A stretch of 64,000 bases of DNA from Nothophaeocryptopus gaeumannii (taxonomy: Eukaryota; Ascomycota; Dothideomycetes; Mycosphaerellales; Mycosphaerellaceae), in assembly GCA_031771865.1 (NCBI GenBank), contig JASISA010000041.1:1736001-1800000 (forward strand), in the 5' to 3' direction. Positions 30,625 to 41,128 of this stretch are shown piece by piece; position 1 is the first letter of the stretch; the number at the start of each line of letters is the position of its first letter. The position numbers and the translations under genes were made by a program. Below the pieces are notes generated by a model. It was not told the DNA's origin, searched no databases, and saw only the letters and a list, made by a program, of their open reading frames with translations.

Positions 30625-31315
30625 GAGGATTGTCGGAAGGGAGTAAGGAACGGAGATGCGTTCTTGCTCTGCGAAGCAGCATAATCGAGTATTGACACAC
30701 GCTTGACGAAACAGGATTAGACTGATACACGAAGCCATCGCCCTGACACGTGGTGCTTGGCTGCCTCCAGCCAACTTTCACATCTGTCTTCACATCTGTC
30801 TTCACAAGTACAGCATCGACGTGCAACAGACTTGCTGCAATCCGCTCGTTCTACTATTGTTCTCTCTGATTCCACCTCATCTTCTGAAGGTTCGTGCATG
30901 AACGTGACGCACCGCCGCATCTAGCCGAAATCGCACATCGAGAGAAGACAACCAAGAGGTCGAAGAGAATGTCTCACGGACATTGAAGTCTGAGATCTTG
31001 CCAGGCTGTAATTTCGGCATGGGATGATATCATTGAAGCTTGTGGGAAGCAGAGCTGGAAGCGCTCGTTTTGCCATCAAATACCACTCGGCGTATCGCTC
31101 TACCTAGTTGCCATGACACTTCCTGGGCACGAGCAGCCCAGTCATTCGAACGCTACAATACACCAAGTCTCCAAGCAGATTGCTGCTCGAGCCTAAAAAG
31201 ATCCAATCAGCTGTGCAAATGCTCAGGACTCCAGACAGCTTCGCTCATCGTCGAATCCCGAAAGCATGCGTTCGCCCTACGGCCAAGGCTTCCGAGAGCA
31301 ATAGCACGTTTGCGT
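30625..31315. other. intergenic, no gene seen
   Basis: About 690 bases between the DHFR start and the RBR ligase stop. Contains a direct tcttcaca-type repeat near 30782-30806 only. Confidence 0.35.
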
Positions 31316-32352
31316 CTAGTGGCGACCACACCCGCACCGACCGGTCGTCGGATCGAACGGCTGCATGCAGTTCCAACAAAAGCTGGTGTTGCAGAGCGAG
31401 CAGGTCATACTTGTGCAGCCCCCGTTCTTCTCGATATTCTTACTGCAGGACGGGCATGGCTTAGTGTTCTTCTCGATGATCTGCAAAGAGTCAGCTCGTC
31501 AGTTCTTGTTTGCGCTGCTGTTACCTGTAAGATCTCTCGCGCCATGACTGACCTTCAGTGCCTGCTTTTCTTCCTCCATTCGATCCTTGGTGCGGAGCTG
31601 GTAGAGTTCGCAAGTCTCGCCAACATGCCTAACGATGATCAGCGTGTCGACTCTGTCTTACTTTGGATTTGCTTACCAAGGACGGTCGCAGGCCACACAC
31701 GCTCTAGCTCCACAAGTGCTACAGGTACAAATGTCCGCACCAGCCTCGATCTCCTCCAGCGAAAGCGCCTGGGACCGTACGGCAGCACTCTCGTCGGCTT
31801 TGCCCTTCCGTGGTGGTCGAGAGCCCTTGCGAGGCGACTGCCCCTTGGCTTGCTTCTCATGGAGCTGCCCAGCCTTGCAATTTGCTGACAGGCACCAGCG
31901 CCAGCCTGGAACAGTCTCTGCAATGTGTCGGCGCTCGAGCTCGAGGAACTTTCGATATCTGCAATAATTGTATGTCAGCGCATTCTTTAGGATGACGGCA
32001 ATCAACTCCACGAGGACACTCACGTGGTCAAGTTCACTGCAATGTTAATATTGACGTGCTTCATCTCCGCAGGACACTCAGGGCACTTGATGATGTGCTT
32101 GCCGTCGCCGACTTGGCTCGTAACCCACTGCCTGAGACAGTCGCTGCACGTATTGATCAGGTGGCCTTCGCAATCCGGGCTTGGGTTGTAATCTGGAAAT
32201 GATCTCCCAGTCTTCTCGTCGCCGCATGTGGAGCACGTATAGCGGGGAAGGGCCGTCTTCGCCTTCTTCTTCACCGGAGCCGCTGTCCTCGTCTCCTTCA
32301 TTGCGGGAACTGCGGTGCCGTCACTGCGGCGCTTTCGGAGACCAGGCGCCAT
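31316..32352 (-). CDS. RBR (RING-between-RING) E3 ubiquitin ligase
   Basis: Four exons, 32352-32024, 31958-31677, 31628-31553 and 31480-31316 (introns 65, 48 and 72 nt), 283 residues. RING1: CSTCGDEKTGRSFPDY, then CEGHLINTCSDCLRQW and IKCPEC. The IBR part spans WRWCLSANCKAGQ and, after a basic linker (PRKGSRPPRKGK), ICTCSTCGARACVACDRPWH. RING2: KPCPSCSKNIEKNGGCTSMTCSLCN with WNC following; the Cys in NGGC is at the position that accepts ubiquitin in RBR ligases. Splicing joins DRPW to HVGETCELYQ at a rebuilt Trp codon. The protein is short for the class and has no further domain, a form common in fungi. Targets unknown. Confidence 0.85.
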
Positions 32353-32986
32353 TTCTAGCTGTTTCTCGACTTCTTCCGGTGCTGAGAAGGCCTCCTTGAA
32401 GATGGGCCGTGTGTGGCATGAACTAAAGTCTGCGCGTTTGTATCAGCAGCGTTCTGTCAAAGCAGCCCAGGACACTGCTCAAAGGCGTCTTGTGCTGTTT
32501 GTGTTGCTCGAGTGCCCAGGCCGCCACTTAACTAAGAGCTAGGGAGTAAGGGTGTGTCTCGCAAAGGAACGTCAAGTGAACACACGAGCGTCTCTCACTT
32601 CGCTCGCCACAGACAAGCGTGATACTGAGAGACAAGCCACATTCACTGCCTTTGCCTGCTGGAGCCTATGGTGGCCTCAGGCATCAAATCCTTCGAATGT
32701 GACCAACTCACTTGATGCAGGTAGCACATGCGCGGCGTGCTCATGCGCGATGAGTCATTCGTGTGATCGTCAGTGTGCTGTTCGGTCTCTGTTGGACCAA
32801 AAACTGCTCGTGGAGGGCAGGCGTGTTGAGGTTTCCGCAACTTTCACATGCTGCTCTTGGCGTTCTGAGGAGTGCAGCTCATCGAAGCACGGATGTGCGC
32901 ACCCTGTTTTGAATTGGCTGTTGAGCTTTCCTGTCTCTCTACAGGTCGCGACACACATTCACCACATCGAAAACAGCACCGGCGAC

Positions 32987-33007
32987 CAGCAGCAGCAGCA
33001 GCAGCAG
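32987..33007 (+). repeat. (CAG)7 microsatellite
   Basis: Seven perfect CAG units. It sits in an open frame that would read them as Gln, but that frame is otherwise unconvincing. Confidence 0.9.
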
Positions 33008-33355
33008 AACTCTTCACGGGCAGCATTGGCTGCTCGTGCCTCAGGTACTGACATTCTCGCAGAGACCTCACGGCTTGCATTGCAGCCATTGTCCGCTGGC
33101 TCTGAACCAGCCATGCCGCCTCTACCTCTCCGCTCGACTATTGTTGTGCCTAGAAGTAACAACCAGCGGCCCTGAGGTCTTCGCCATTATCCCTTGTCAG
33201 AAAGGCTCGCTGACCGTCAAGTCACACTTCGCCTTCACTGGCCTGGAGGCGTGAGACCGCGCAGACCGTACCTGGCAAGTTTCGCCTCCACACGAGGTCG
33301 AACACGCCTTTCCACAAGAAGCGCCTCCGCGCTGGGCCATCAAAGCAGCAGCCTT

Positions 33356-33377
33356 GCCGCTCGCCTTGAACAAGCGA
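33356..33377 (+). repeat. 22-bp direct repeat, copy 1
   Basis: Exact match to the block at 33528-33549; core gctcgccttgaacaagcg. Sequence around the copies differs, so only the short block is shared. Confidence 0.8.
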
Positions 33378-33527
33378 GACCACCTATGGGACAGCTGCTA
33401 TCTCCTCGCTTTCACTGGCTCCAGGAACCCTTGCAGTCGGCAGCGTCAGCCACCTGACGCGCCGCATGATCACAGAAATACCCATTGCAGCGACCACCCG
33501 CACCGACGTCGCACCACCACCCCCTTC

Positions 33528-33549
33528 GCCGCTCGCCTTGAACAAGCGA
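33528..33549 (+). repeat. 22-bp direct repeat, copy 2
   Basis: Exact partner of 33356-33377, 172 bases downstream. Confidence 0.8.
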
Positions 33550-33574
33550 TGCCGCCATTGAGAGGGTGAAAAGA

Positions 33575-33714
33575 GACCGACCGCTCGCATGACATACTCA
33601 TTGCTTGAGCCCAGACCGACAGCTCGCAAGGCTTGACCTTTGCTTGAGTAATGACCGACCGCTCGCTTGAGCCATACCCGACAGCTCGCAAGGTTCACCC
33701 TTTGCTTGAGTAGA
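33575..33714 (+). repeat. two-copy direct repeat (78 and 62 bases)
   Basis: Units begin at 33575 and 33653 with gaccgaccgctcgc; each continues to cgacagctcgcaagg and tttgcttgagta. The second is shorter by an internal loss of about 16 bases. The motif tgcttgag recurs further to the right. Confidence 0.8.
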
Positions 33715-34687
33715 CCATCGCATCGTTTGCAAGACGTTGTGGCCTTGCTATGAGCATTGCATCGTTCCGCATCGTTCGCCTTGACTTCAGCATTGCATTG
33801 ATTGCGAAGCTTGCGCTTTGCCTGACCATCGCTCGTGAGACGTGCTCTCTGCTTGAGCTAATGATAATAACCAAGAGACCTGTAAGTGATACTTGACTTC
33901 TGGTCATCGAATTCCACTGACGTTGAAGCAGACATTTGGATGCCCGTGCGCCATTTGATCCTCCATAACCCACCAGCGCCGCCGTCTCTTCCAACGAAGA
34001 TTCAGCAATGGCAGCTACAAGAACCGCAACCCGTGCTTTTCTCTCGCGTCCAATGGCCGCAAGAACTACACCGAAACTATCCGCTGCGTCAGCAGCACAA
34101 AAAATAAACTGGCAACGCCTACCAGCAGCGCCGTTGCAGACCCGACAGCTATCCAGATAGCTATCCAGACAGCAGACCGACCACAATCCTGACTCTAGCG
34201 CCTTGCAGCGGCTCAGCGAGCAGGAGACCGAAGTAAGCCCATCGCAATCGGTAAGTCCTCGATATCCTCTTCCCCACTGACTGCTCGTGGAGAGTCTTTG
34301 CTCCTGCTGCTTTGCTTGATTCGCGTCCGACAAATCGTCGCTGGACTTCAAGTATGTATTTCCAAGTCAACGTATTTTGAAATTGTTGACTCTGCAGGCA
34401 TCAAGATGGCGTGCTGGAATTGTTTGATGAGGGGGAGTTTGAGAAGTGGACAGCGAGTGTGGCGGGAACGGAGGGTCTCTGGGAAGGATCGTGAACGCAA
34501 AGGTGGAGGCCAGATGAGGTCCTACGCACGTACCCTGCCAGTATAACCTATTCAGAGACCTTCCTTCGATTCACACAATGCAATTCAATTTCATCTCGCT
34601 TGGCTGACGCATCATCACAAGGGTATATCCACTCAAGAACTCTGCCTTCTCCTCACTATCCCTCTCCTCTCCCTACTTGCTTCCATC

Positions 34688-37264
34688 TCACTCCTCAAAA
34701 GCCCCCGTCCCAAAAACCTCCATCCCCCTCCTAACATCCCCAACGATCTCTTCCGCTTCCCTATGATTGCCCGCCTCGAAATCATACCTCTTCGTCTCCT
34801 TCTCCCTGAAGACCAATATCCTCACCATTTTCGGATGCTTCCTACTCACCTTCGCCCCAATCACACTCGTCATAGGAACGTTCGTCACTTTGCCCGTCGG
34901 TGCCGCTAAACTATCCGGCGCAGCGGGCATGATGGTCATGTACTCTGGTGTTATGATGAACGTTCGCGGGTGGGTGGCAGCGAAGGAGAGGGGTTGTTTG
35001 CGCAGGACGTTGTAGCGTTTTCCTTCGGTTTGGAGGTTTAGGAGGGAGGTTGTGTGGTTGAGTTCGGATTTTTGTTGGGCTGCTAAGGGGTGGAGTGTGA
35101 ATTTGCCTTTCTTCTTGGTGTGGCCCGGGGTGGCGTTGGCGGGTGTGAGTTCGAGCGGCGCGTTGGGGGAGGAGCTGCCTGGTGAGCCCGAGAGGCCGCC
35201 GAGGATGCCGTCGGGACCTTGGAAGCGGCGAGGGACGAGATCGAGATGCAGGCGGTCGTTGAGTGCTTCGATGGTACGGTCTGGCGGCGCGACTGTTTGT
35301 GTCCCGTGGACTTTGAGTACATACAGCGCCTTCTCCAGACCCAGCTTATTGCAAGCTTGGTCAAAGATCTCCGCAATATAGCTGTCAGTCGTGGTCTCGT
35401 ACTTATCAACCCGTGAGGCGAACGTTGACGGGTTCACATAGTTGACGACCACTGTCTTTGATGCGCCGGTCTTTGCGGCACCCTGCCGAGCCTCGCGCTG
35501 CGGCTGGTCAAGAGGCTGAGCAGAAGACTCTTTCCTCAAAGCGCCAGGCGCAAATGAAGGTCCAGTGATTGGGTTGCGTGCGGGATTGAAAGACGGCGCA
35601 GCTGCTGTGAGTGGCGCTGTTGATCCAGTGCGTGAAATTGGTGGAGGCATGGCCATGGAAGGAGGCTGCTCCAGCTTCGGCGTTGGCAGAGGAGTCGGAA
35701 GAGTAGCATCGCCAATCTGGGGCGTTAGCTCTTCGTTCTCCTTGAACTGTGCTTCGGTCGCTTTGACAAGTCCGAACTCATCCCAAGGCTTGTCACGCGC
35801 TCTTCGCTGAGGTGGTCGATTGTTGTTCGATGTGAAGTCTACCGCCGGCCGTGTCCGTCCAAGCGCTGGAAAGTCCATGTCGATCTCTTCATCGTCAACA
35901 ATCCTCAAAGTCCACCAGTTGATGTTACATTCATCTGGCTTTAGTTCTGCTTCATAACCTTCTTCAGTGTAGCGCCAGAGGGCAAGACCAATCAACTCGG
36001 CTACAGTCACGGGCCTCTCATCCTTGAACCTACGCAGAGGAACCTGAATTGGCTCGCTTGGTTTCGTAGAGAAAGGAGCGTAAATCTTAATCCACAATGG
36101 GCTTGCCTCTTCCTTGCCAGAGTACTCAGCGTATCTTTGAAATGGCTTGTCTGTTGCTGTGCCACCACTGCCCTTCAACATCATACTGATCATGGACATG
36201 GGCTGTGGCAGCATGCTGAGAGGCCGTTGATCCGGCGAGATCTTTGGTAGTCTCGGAAGTGCTTCTCTACCCTTCTTAGGGGAGTTGCCAACAGCGCTCA
36301 CAGCAGGCATCACATCCGGAGGCGGCTTGATCGGCGACGCTGACATGTCGTCGCTGGCTCTAGGCAGCCCAAGCATGGAAGGAGAATCGGCTGTCCCTTC
36401 GAACTCGTCACTCAGATCGGACGCCTCGCCTACGTCGATGTCTTCATCCTCATCGTCCATGTCCGAGCCCTTCTCTTCTTGCTCCTCTTCAATGTCATCC
36501 TCCAAAGAGAGCACACTCGGGCCTTTGCCAGGACGACTTGGGAGCTTGCGCTTGAACTTATTCGCAGCCGATTCAGTCTCACTCGATAGCTCAGAGCTTG
36601 TGGTCGTGTCTCTTCTTGCCCTTTGCTTTACAGCTTCCACCTGCCCAAGACTCCCACTCCGTATTCTGTTCAACGTGAAATCTTGTGGCCGCGATGGACT
36701 CGTAATCATCAACGCCGGCCCATCTCCCGAGTCGAACTCAGCCTTCAATGTGCTTGCCTGAGTAGGAGGTGAAGACTTGGCTCTGTTTCGAATGGGCATC
36801 TTTGCAAATTTGATGCTCTGCGCTGGGCCTTTGTCCTCTTCATCGCTGTCATCGCTCAAGTCAGAGCTATCATCTTCCTCCAACTGCTCTTTCCGCCGCC
36901 GTCTCTCCCTCTTCCTCTCACTGAGACCCTTTGCGCCAATCGTATCTTCACTGCCCTGGTGTCCAGTGACCATTCCACCGCCTTCGCCATCCTCTTCATT
37001 GTCCATGTCTGCTCGTGTCGGTCTTCGCGGTCGCTGGAAGTATTCGCTGCTGATCTCTGCGGAGGTGCCTGTGGGGATGGGCGGGGAATAGCATCGCTTG
37101 ATTGCGGCAGTGTCTGGGTGCCATCCTGCTGTGCGAAAGGCGGGATTGTTCAGTACAGCCGGGTTGAGGTTGATCAGTCGCTCGCCCACTCCGTCGTGAA
37201 TCTGTGTCAGGTAGCCGAGTCGAAGCTGGTATATGGAGAAGTCCTCGTTCATCAGTAGAGACAT
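34688..37264 (-). CDS. TORC2 subunit SIN1/AVO1
   Basis: Scaffold subunit of TOR complex 2 that presents AGC kinases (Ypk/Gad8-type) at the plasma membrane. Intronless, 858 residues. The N-terminus (MNEDFSIYQLRLGYLTQIHDGVGERLI) is the conserved SIN1 start. A long acidic/Ser-rich part follows (about 80-370), with DDSSDLSDDSDEED and DMDDEDEDIDVGE. The CRIM domain is at about 385-470 (LWIKIYAPFSTKPSEPIQVP, then VTVAELIGLALWRYTEEGYE). A Ras-binding-like region lies at about 620-700 (TDSYIAEIFDQACNKLGLEKALYVLK). The C-terminal PH domain begins around 745 (YNVLRKQPLSFAATHPRTFIIT) and ends near the C-terminus. All four expected parts are in order and complete. Confidence 0.9.
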   Translation of the reverse strand: MSLLMNEDFSIYQLRLGYLTQIHDGVGERLINLNPAVLNNPAFRTAGWHPDTAAIKRCYSPPIPTGTSAEISSEYFQRPRRPTRADMDNEEDGEGGGMVTGHQGSEDTIGAKGLSERKRERRRRKEQLEEDDSSDLSDDSDEEDKGPAQSIKFAKMPIRNRAKSSPPTQASTLKAEFDSGDGPALMITSPSRPQDFTLNRIRSGSLGQVEAVKQRARRDTTTSSELSSETESAANKFKRKLPSRPGKGPSVLSLEDDIEEEQEEKGSDMDDEDEDIDVGEASDLSDEFEGTADSPSMLGLPRASDDMSASPIKPPPDVMPAVSAVGNSPKKGREALPRLPKISPDQRPLSMLPQPMSMISMMLKGSGGTATDKPFQRYAEYSGKEEASPLWIKIYAPFSTKPSEPIQVPLRRFKDERPVTVAELIGLALWRYTEEGYEAELKPDECNINWWTLRIVDDEEIDMDFPALGRTRPAVDFTSNNNRPPQRRARDKPWDEFGLVKATEAQFKENEELTPQIGDATLPTPLPTPKLEQPPSMAMPPPISRTGSTAPLTAAAPSFNPARNPITGPSFAPGALRKESSAQPLDQPQREARQGAAKTGASKTVVVNYVNPSTFASRVDKYETTTDSYIAEIFDQACNKLGLEKALYVLKVHGTQTVAPPDRTIEALNDRLHLDLVPRRFQGPDGILGGLSGSPGSSSPNAPLELTPANATPGHTKKKGKFTLHPLAAQQKSELNHTTSLLNLQTEGKRYNVLRKQPLSFAATHPRTFIITPEYMTIMPAAPDSLAAPTGKVTNVPMTSVIGAKVSRKHPKMVRILVFREKETKRYDFEAGNHREAEEIVGDVRRGMEVFGTGAFEE

Positions 37265-37550
37265 GGCAGCATAGGCGTCTTCGTAGCGGTCGTCAGGGCG
37301 GTATGCTCGTAGCCAGACCAGCTGGCGTGTCTAGCCCACTTTCACATGTCGCAGGAAACAAGGAATGGTGGCACAGCAGGACAGTAAGTGAATGCAAGGG
37401 TCCAACGCGTGTGCAGCAGACTAGCAGTAGCGGGTGGTGGGGTGTGGAGTGGAGCCGAGGGTGGTCAAGGTTTGGGCACGAGTCAGGCGCATCTTGAAGC
37501 TTTCTCACATGCATCCATCACACTACAAACTTCAAACAACAACACAGAGA

Positions 37551-38621
37551 ATGGCACTAGTCGATTACTCCGACAGCGAGAGCGAAAGGGAGAGCGCGCC
37601 GGCTACTCCAGCACCAAAGACACCCGCACAACCAACCGCAAAACCAGCGTTCACGAAAGCGGCGGCCGGAAAGATCAAAGTCGACCTTCCAAGCTTCAAG
37701 CCAGAGGCTGGTCAGAAGCAGACCGACGCAGCAGACGGACCGCCAGCGAAGAGAGCGCGGACAGGAGGAGCATTCAGTGGCTTCAACGCGTTACTACCGG
37801 CGCCGAAACGGACAGCGCAAAATGCTCCAAAGGCAGGAGTGAGCCTCAAGACCAGCAGCGAGGCGGCATTTAGTCGTAATCCAGTGCCAACGCCGTATGA
37901 AGAGGCCGGTGTCGCTCCTGTGTTCGAACATGGAGGTAGCGAAAAGAAAGATGAGCCCTCGGCGGAGCCAAAGCTTGTGGGCAAGGCAACGAGGTTCCTG
38001 CCGTTGAGCGTTTCCGCGAAGAAGAAAAAGAAACCCACGTCCAAGCCCCCGGAGATAGAGAGCAAGAAGGGCGAGGCAAATGGCAAGAAGACAGAGGAGG
38101 TGTCTATGCCTAAAGAGACTGCTAAAGCGCCTGAGCCACCTAAGCCCAAGCCCAAGCACTCCTTATTCTCTGTACAGCAGGAAGAGGAAGAGGGGCCGGT
38201 GGAGACAGCTGGTGGGGAGTATGAGCCCATCACCTTAGAGAAGACAGAGGCAACTACGTTGGAAGATGCGGCAAATTACCAGCAGCAACATGCTGCGCCA
38301 GCGAATCCAGATTCGTTGGAAGCTGTGGCAGAGGATATGAATTTGACGCCTGCACAGAGGCGGCAGCTCTTCGGGAGGAAGGGAGGTACTGCGCAGGTCG
38401 CGCATTTCAACTTGGATGCTGAATACAGAAACAACGAGCAGCTGCGTGAGTCGGGCGAGACCGTCGAGCACAAGGCTGTCAAGTCCATTGCGCCTGGCAA
38501 GCACAGTTTGCAGCAGCTCGTCAACAATGCAAGAACCCAACAGGATGCTATGGAGGATAAGTGGGCCGAAGGTAGACGAGCAAGAGGTGAAGGTGGAAGC
38601 AAGTATGGCTGGAGTGGATGA
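37551..38621 (+). CDS. PRCC-domain protein (mitotic checkpoint regulator PRCC-like)
   Basis: Intronless from the ATG at 37551, 356 residues. The start MALVDYSDSESE is a hallmark of the family, followed by Pro/Ala-rich and Lys-rich disorder (residues about 20-240). The C-terminal PRCC block is plain: LTPAQRRQLFGRKGG, VAHFNLDAEYRNNEQLRESG, KSIAPGKHSLQQLVNNARTQQDAMEDKWAEGRR and the SKYGWSG end. Human PRCC binds MAD2B and is linked to spliceosomes, and plant and yeast relatives act in splicing, so a nuclear role is likely. The frame is open for 39 codons upstream but those are not needed. Starts 286 bases from the divergent SIN1 gene. Confidence 0.87.
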   Translation: MALVDYSDSESERESAPATPAPKTPAQPTAKPAFTKAAAGKIKVDLPSFKPEAGQKQTDAADGPPAKRARTGGAFSGFNALLPAPKRTAQNAPKAGVSLKTSSEAAFSRNPVPTPYEEAGVAPVFEHGGSEKKDEPSAEPKLVGKATRFLPLSVSAKKKKKPTSKPPEIESKKGEANGKKTEEVSMPKETAKAPEPPKPKPKHSLFSVQQEEEEGPVETAGGEYEPITLEKTEATTLEDAANYQQQHAAPANPDSLEAVAEDMNLTPAQRRQLFGRKGGTAQVAHFNLDAEYRNNEQLRESGETVEHKAVKSIAPGKHSLQQLVNNARTQQDAMEDKWAEGRRARGEGGSKYGWSG

Positions 38622-39730
38622 GAAAACTTGCCGGAGACGTACGTCAACAGAGAAGCTGTTGATGCAGGCGACAAGGGCAGCTTCACTTTCTTCGACTTGA
38701 GTACTGGCGAAGCCAAATCGAACGTGCCCGCTTCGGAAAGGATACGGGTTAGCAGAGAGCGGTCAAAGAAGCTGATGGCAGAGAAGGTAGATGTCGAGTG
38801 GAACAAGGCTCTCGCGGGTGTCATCAAGCCTAGGTTGGAGGAGAAAGAAGCTGGCATCAGAGCGCGCTTTCACGATGGCACGGAGGTCTCTGGCAGTCTA
38901 CTCGTCGCATGTGATGGCGCGAACTCCACCGTCCGCGATTTTACATGTACCACTCGCGACAGTGTCTTGAATCCCGATGATTACAGCAAAAATGAGCAGC
39001 TTCCCATTCGTATGATCGGGACCAGCGCGACTTACCCTGAAATCAAAGTCTCCCCGATCCTAAAACTCGATCCCTTCTTCTTCCTTCAAGGCTCCGACCC
39101 ACGAACGGACGCATATCTCTGATTCTCCTTCCTCGATGCCCCCGGTGGCCCTGGCGCACCTGCACCCAACGAGCAAGGCGAGAAAATGTATCGCTGCTAA
39201 ATTATGATGTCCTGGCCATATCGAGAGGGCTGTTTCGGGAGAGCAGATCTAAGCAATGTGCCCAACGCTGGCATCCTGCGACGCAGCTGGATGAGGACGC
39301 TGTCAGCTGAACGGACCGAGCCTTTCAAGTCTATTGTGCATGTCAGATCAAGGCTGTTGAGCTGGCGGACTGGGTGCCAAACCCAGAACACTTGAGCAGC
39401 TTCGAAGGCAGAGTTGTGCTTGTTGGTGATGCCGCGCATACGATTGTGATGTATCCTGGAGACGGAGCAAACCATGCGATTGCCGATGTCGAGAAACTGC
39501 TGGAGCAGGTCGAGCCGATTTTGAAGAACGGTGAAGGTGGTTCAGTGAACAAAGCCTTTGAGAAGGCTGCGCAACGATATAGGCAAGAGATTGCGGAGAG
39601 GACAGAGGTGGCTGTTTTGGCTTCGAGACAGGCTTGTCTTGATGCACATGACTACACGCGGCTGAATGATAAAAGTCCCTTGTTTAAGAGGAGGGTGATG
39701 CTCGCCGATGTTGAGGCCAAACAGATGTGA
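38622..39730 (+). pseudogene. decayed FAD-dependent aromatic monooxygenase
   Basis: Remnant of a PHBH-type flavin monooxygenase lacking its N-terminal FAD (GxGxxG) half; it begins right after the PRCC stop. Readable parts: FDLSTGEAKSNVPASERIRVSR, VSGSLLVACDGANSTVRDF (the DG motif region) and, further on, GRVVLVGDAAHTIVMYPGDGANHAIAD (the GD motif). Breaks: TGA at about 39120 where a Trp is expected before FSFLDAPGG; TAA at about 39199 before IMMSWPYREG; a frame change near 39340 between FKSIVH and the VELADWVPNPEHL part. The final frame ends at 39730. One stop is a C-to-T change in a CpA context, as RIP would make, but one case proves nothing. Confidence 0.82.
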
Positions 39731-40001
39731 AAGTAGCCTCCAGCTATCCCGAATTCGATTCACGATGAAGTGAACACCGACCAAACAATGATTTTGTCTC
39801 AACTCAATGCGTTGTGTGTCGGAAGTGGAATACCCACTGACCTCATGCATACCCTCTCCCATCCTCTTCATTCTATCCACACCCTCGAGAAGATCTGTCT
39901 CAGTCTCAACCATCCAGAAGAGCGAAGGAATCCACATACACCATATCTGGACTGATTCTGCAGCATCGCCGTCACTTCTACTAATGGAACACTAGCCTAT
40001 C

Positions 40002-40862
40002 ATGCACGCCTTAAAGCTCCTCATAGGCCTCGCAGCCACTGCTGCCGTAAGTACCGACGTCGCGGCGTTCGGCGACCACAAGTCCTTGTACATCGTCCCA
40101 GACCCACCAGTACGATATCTGGTCAACACGACAGACATCCACCCTGCCTTCAAAGAGATCAGATCCCTATCCTCTACCACCTCATCATGGCTCACCTCTC
40201 TCCGCTATGTCCCATCTCTGGATCCTGTCGACCTCGAGGTATTCCACTACGGCCACGAGATCACGAACGCTCTTCATGAATTGCAGTATCGCGTAGCTGA
40301 AGCGGCCATCATCGCCACAGACATCGTGCTATACACTCGAAAAGCGGGGTTGAGTATCCACGAGACGCGCCAATTGACCTGTTTCTGTGACTTAGGGTCA
40401 TTGGAAATTCCCTACCCTCCATCCTCCGATATCGAGCATATCATCGACCTAGTACGTTCCCAGACAAGCTTCTACCACTTGGCTTGGCAGAGTGCGAAGC
40501 AATTGGAAGGCCCCATTGCGATCATGAAAGGGGCACTCGATGACTATTCTGGTCTGCTCCGTCTCGAGACCGGCCGTATCGGTTCTCTCCAGCGGTGGGG
40601 TGAGAATCCGCAGCTTAAGCACCTCGAGCTTTTCCGAGACGTCTTGAACCCACCGAGGAAGTTGTTGGTTGATTTGTCGAAGGAGGTTGGAAAGATGATC
40701 AAGGAGAGAAACATGAATTTGACAAGGTTTTCCGGGGCGGATGAGGGCCTTGAGAGGGGACTTGGCGCGGTGCGTTCGGCATGTCAGATGGCTGCTGGAG
40801 CGAAGGCGTTGTCTTGGGCGCATAGGATAGCGTGGATGAGGGGAATACTGTGGGTGGTGTAG
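40002..40862 (+). CDS. secreted protein, unknown
   Basis: Intronless, 286 residues, no family recognised. The first 20 residues (MHALKLLIGLAATAAVSTDVA) form a signal peptide. The mature part is mostly helical in character, with one close Cys pair (TCFCDLG) and another single Cys near the end (SACQMAAG). NTT and NLT are N-glycosylation sites. It resembles fungal secreted helical orphans in layout, but no function is suggested. It sits between a pseudogene and a P450 in the accessory-like part of the window. Confidence 0.6.
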   Translation: MHALKLLIGLAATAAVSTDVAAFGDHKSLYIVPDPPVRYLVNTTDIHPAFKEIRSLSSTTSSWLTSLRYVPSLDPVDLEVFHYGHEITNALHELQYRVAEAAIIATDIVLYTRKAGLSIHETRQLTCFCDLGSLEIPYPPSSDIEHIIDLVRSQTSFYHLAWQSAKQLEGPIAIMKGALDDYSGLLRLETGRIGSLQRWGENPQLKHLELFRDVLNPPRKLLVDLSKEVGKMIKERNMNLTRFSGADEGLERGLGAVRSACQMAAGAKALSWAHRIAWMRGILWVV

Positions 40863-41128
40863 GCGATGAGATTGAGGAGATGCGCCTGGTGGTCACTTGA
40901 CGGTAATTCGGACTGGTCATCGAGACTGGACCGATGGTCTTATATGATGTTTTGTGTGAGGCGGAAAGCATTGGGAAGACAGACTGTGGTATCAAGAGGG
41001 ACTTGGTGTTGCTGAACTGAACGTAGCTTCTTGTCCTCGAATCAATTTTGCCTTCCTTCAAGCGGGACGACTTGCGATTTCGCAGTCTCGAACATTTTGC
41101 TCTTCCACCTTTTCGAGCTTATTCGTGC

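Larger units (their letters stand above)
32353..34687. other. 2.3-kb gene-poor stretch with short repeats
   Basis: No gene could be supported. It holds a (CAG)7 run, two copies of a 22-bp block, and a 62-78-bp direct repeat, listed separately. Open frames at 32552-33175 and 33695-34351 are low in informative composition and lack recognisable domains. A short frame with clean start near 33944-34107 could be an exon, but no partner exon is evident. A non-coding transcript or eroded sequence are both possible. Confidence 0.4.

Noticed and set aside
30625..30774. 50-residue N-terminal extension of DHFR
   Set aside because: The extension begins at a TTG codon, not ATG, and other DHFRs start at MANDMSL-like positions.
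32552..33175. 207-residue plus-strand frame with poly-Gln
   Set aside because: No domain, poor composition, and a short overlapping set of frames on both strands; the CAG run alone explains its Gln stretch.
33695..34351. 218-residue minus-strand frame
   Set aside because: No recognisable motif, in a repeat-rich area; a Ser/Ala/Arg-rich chance frame is likelier.
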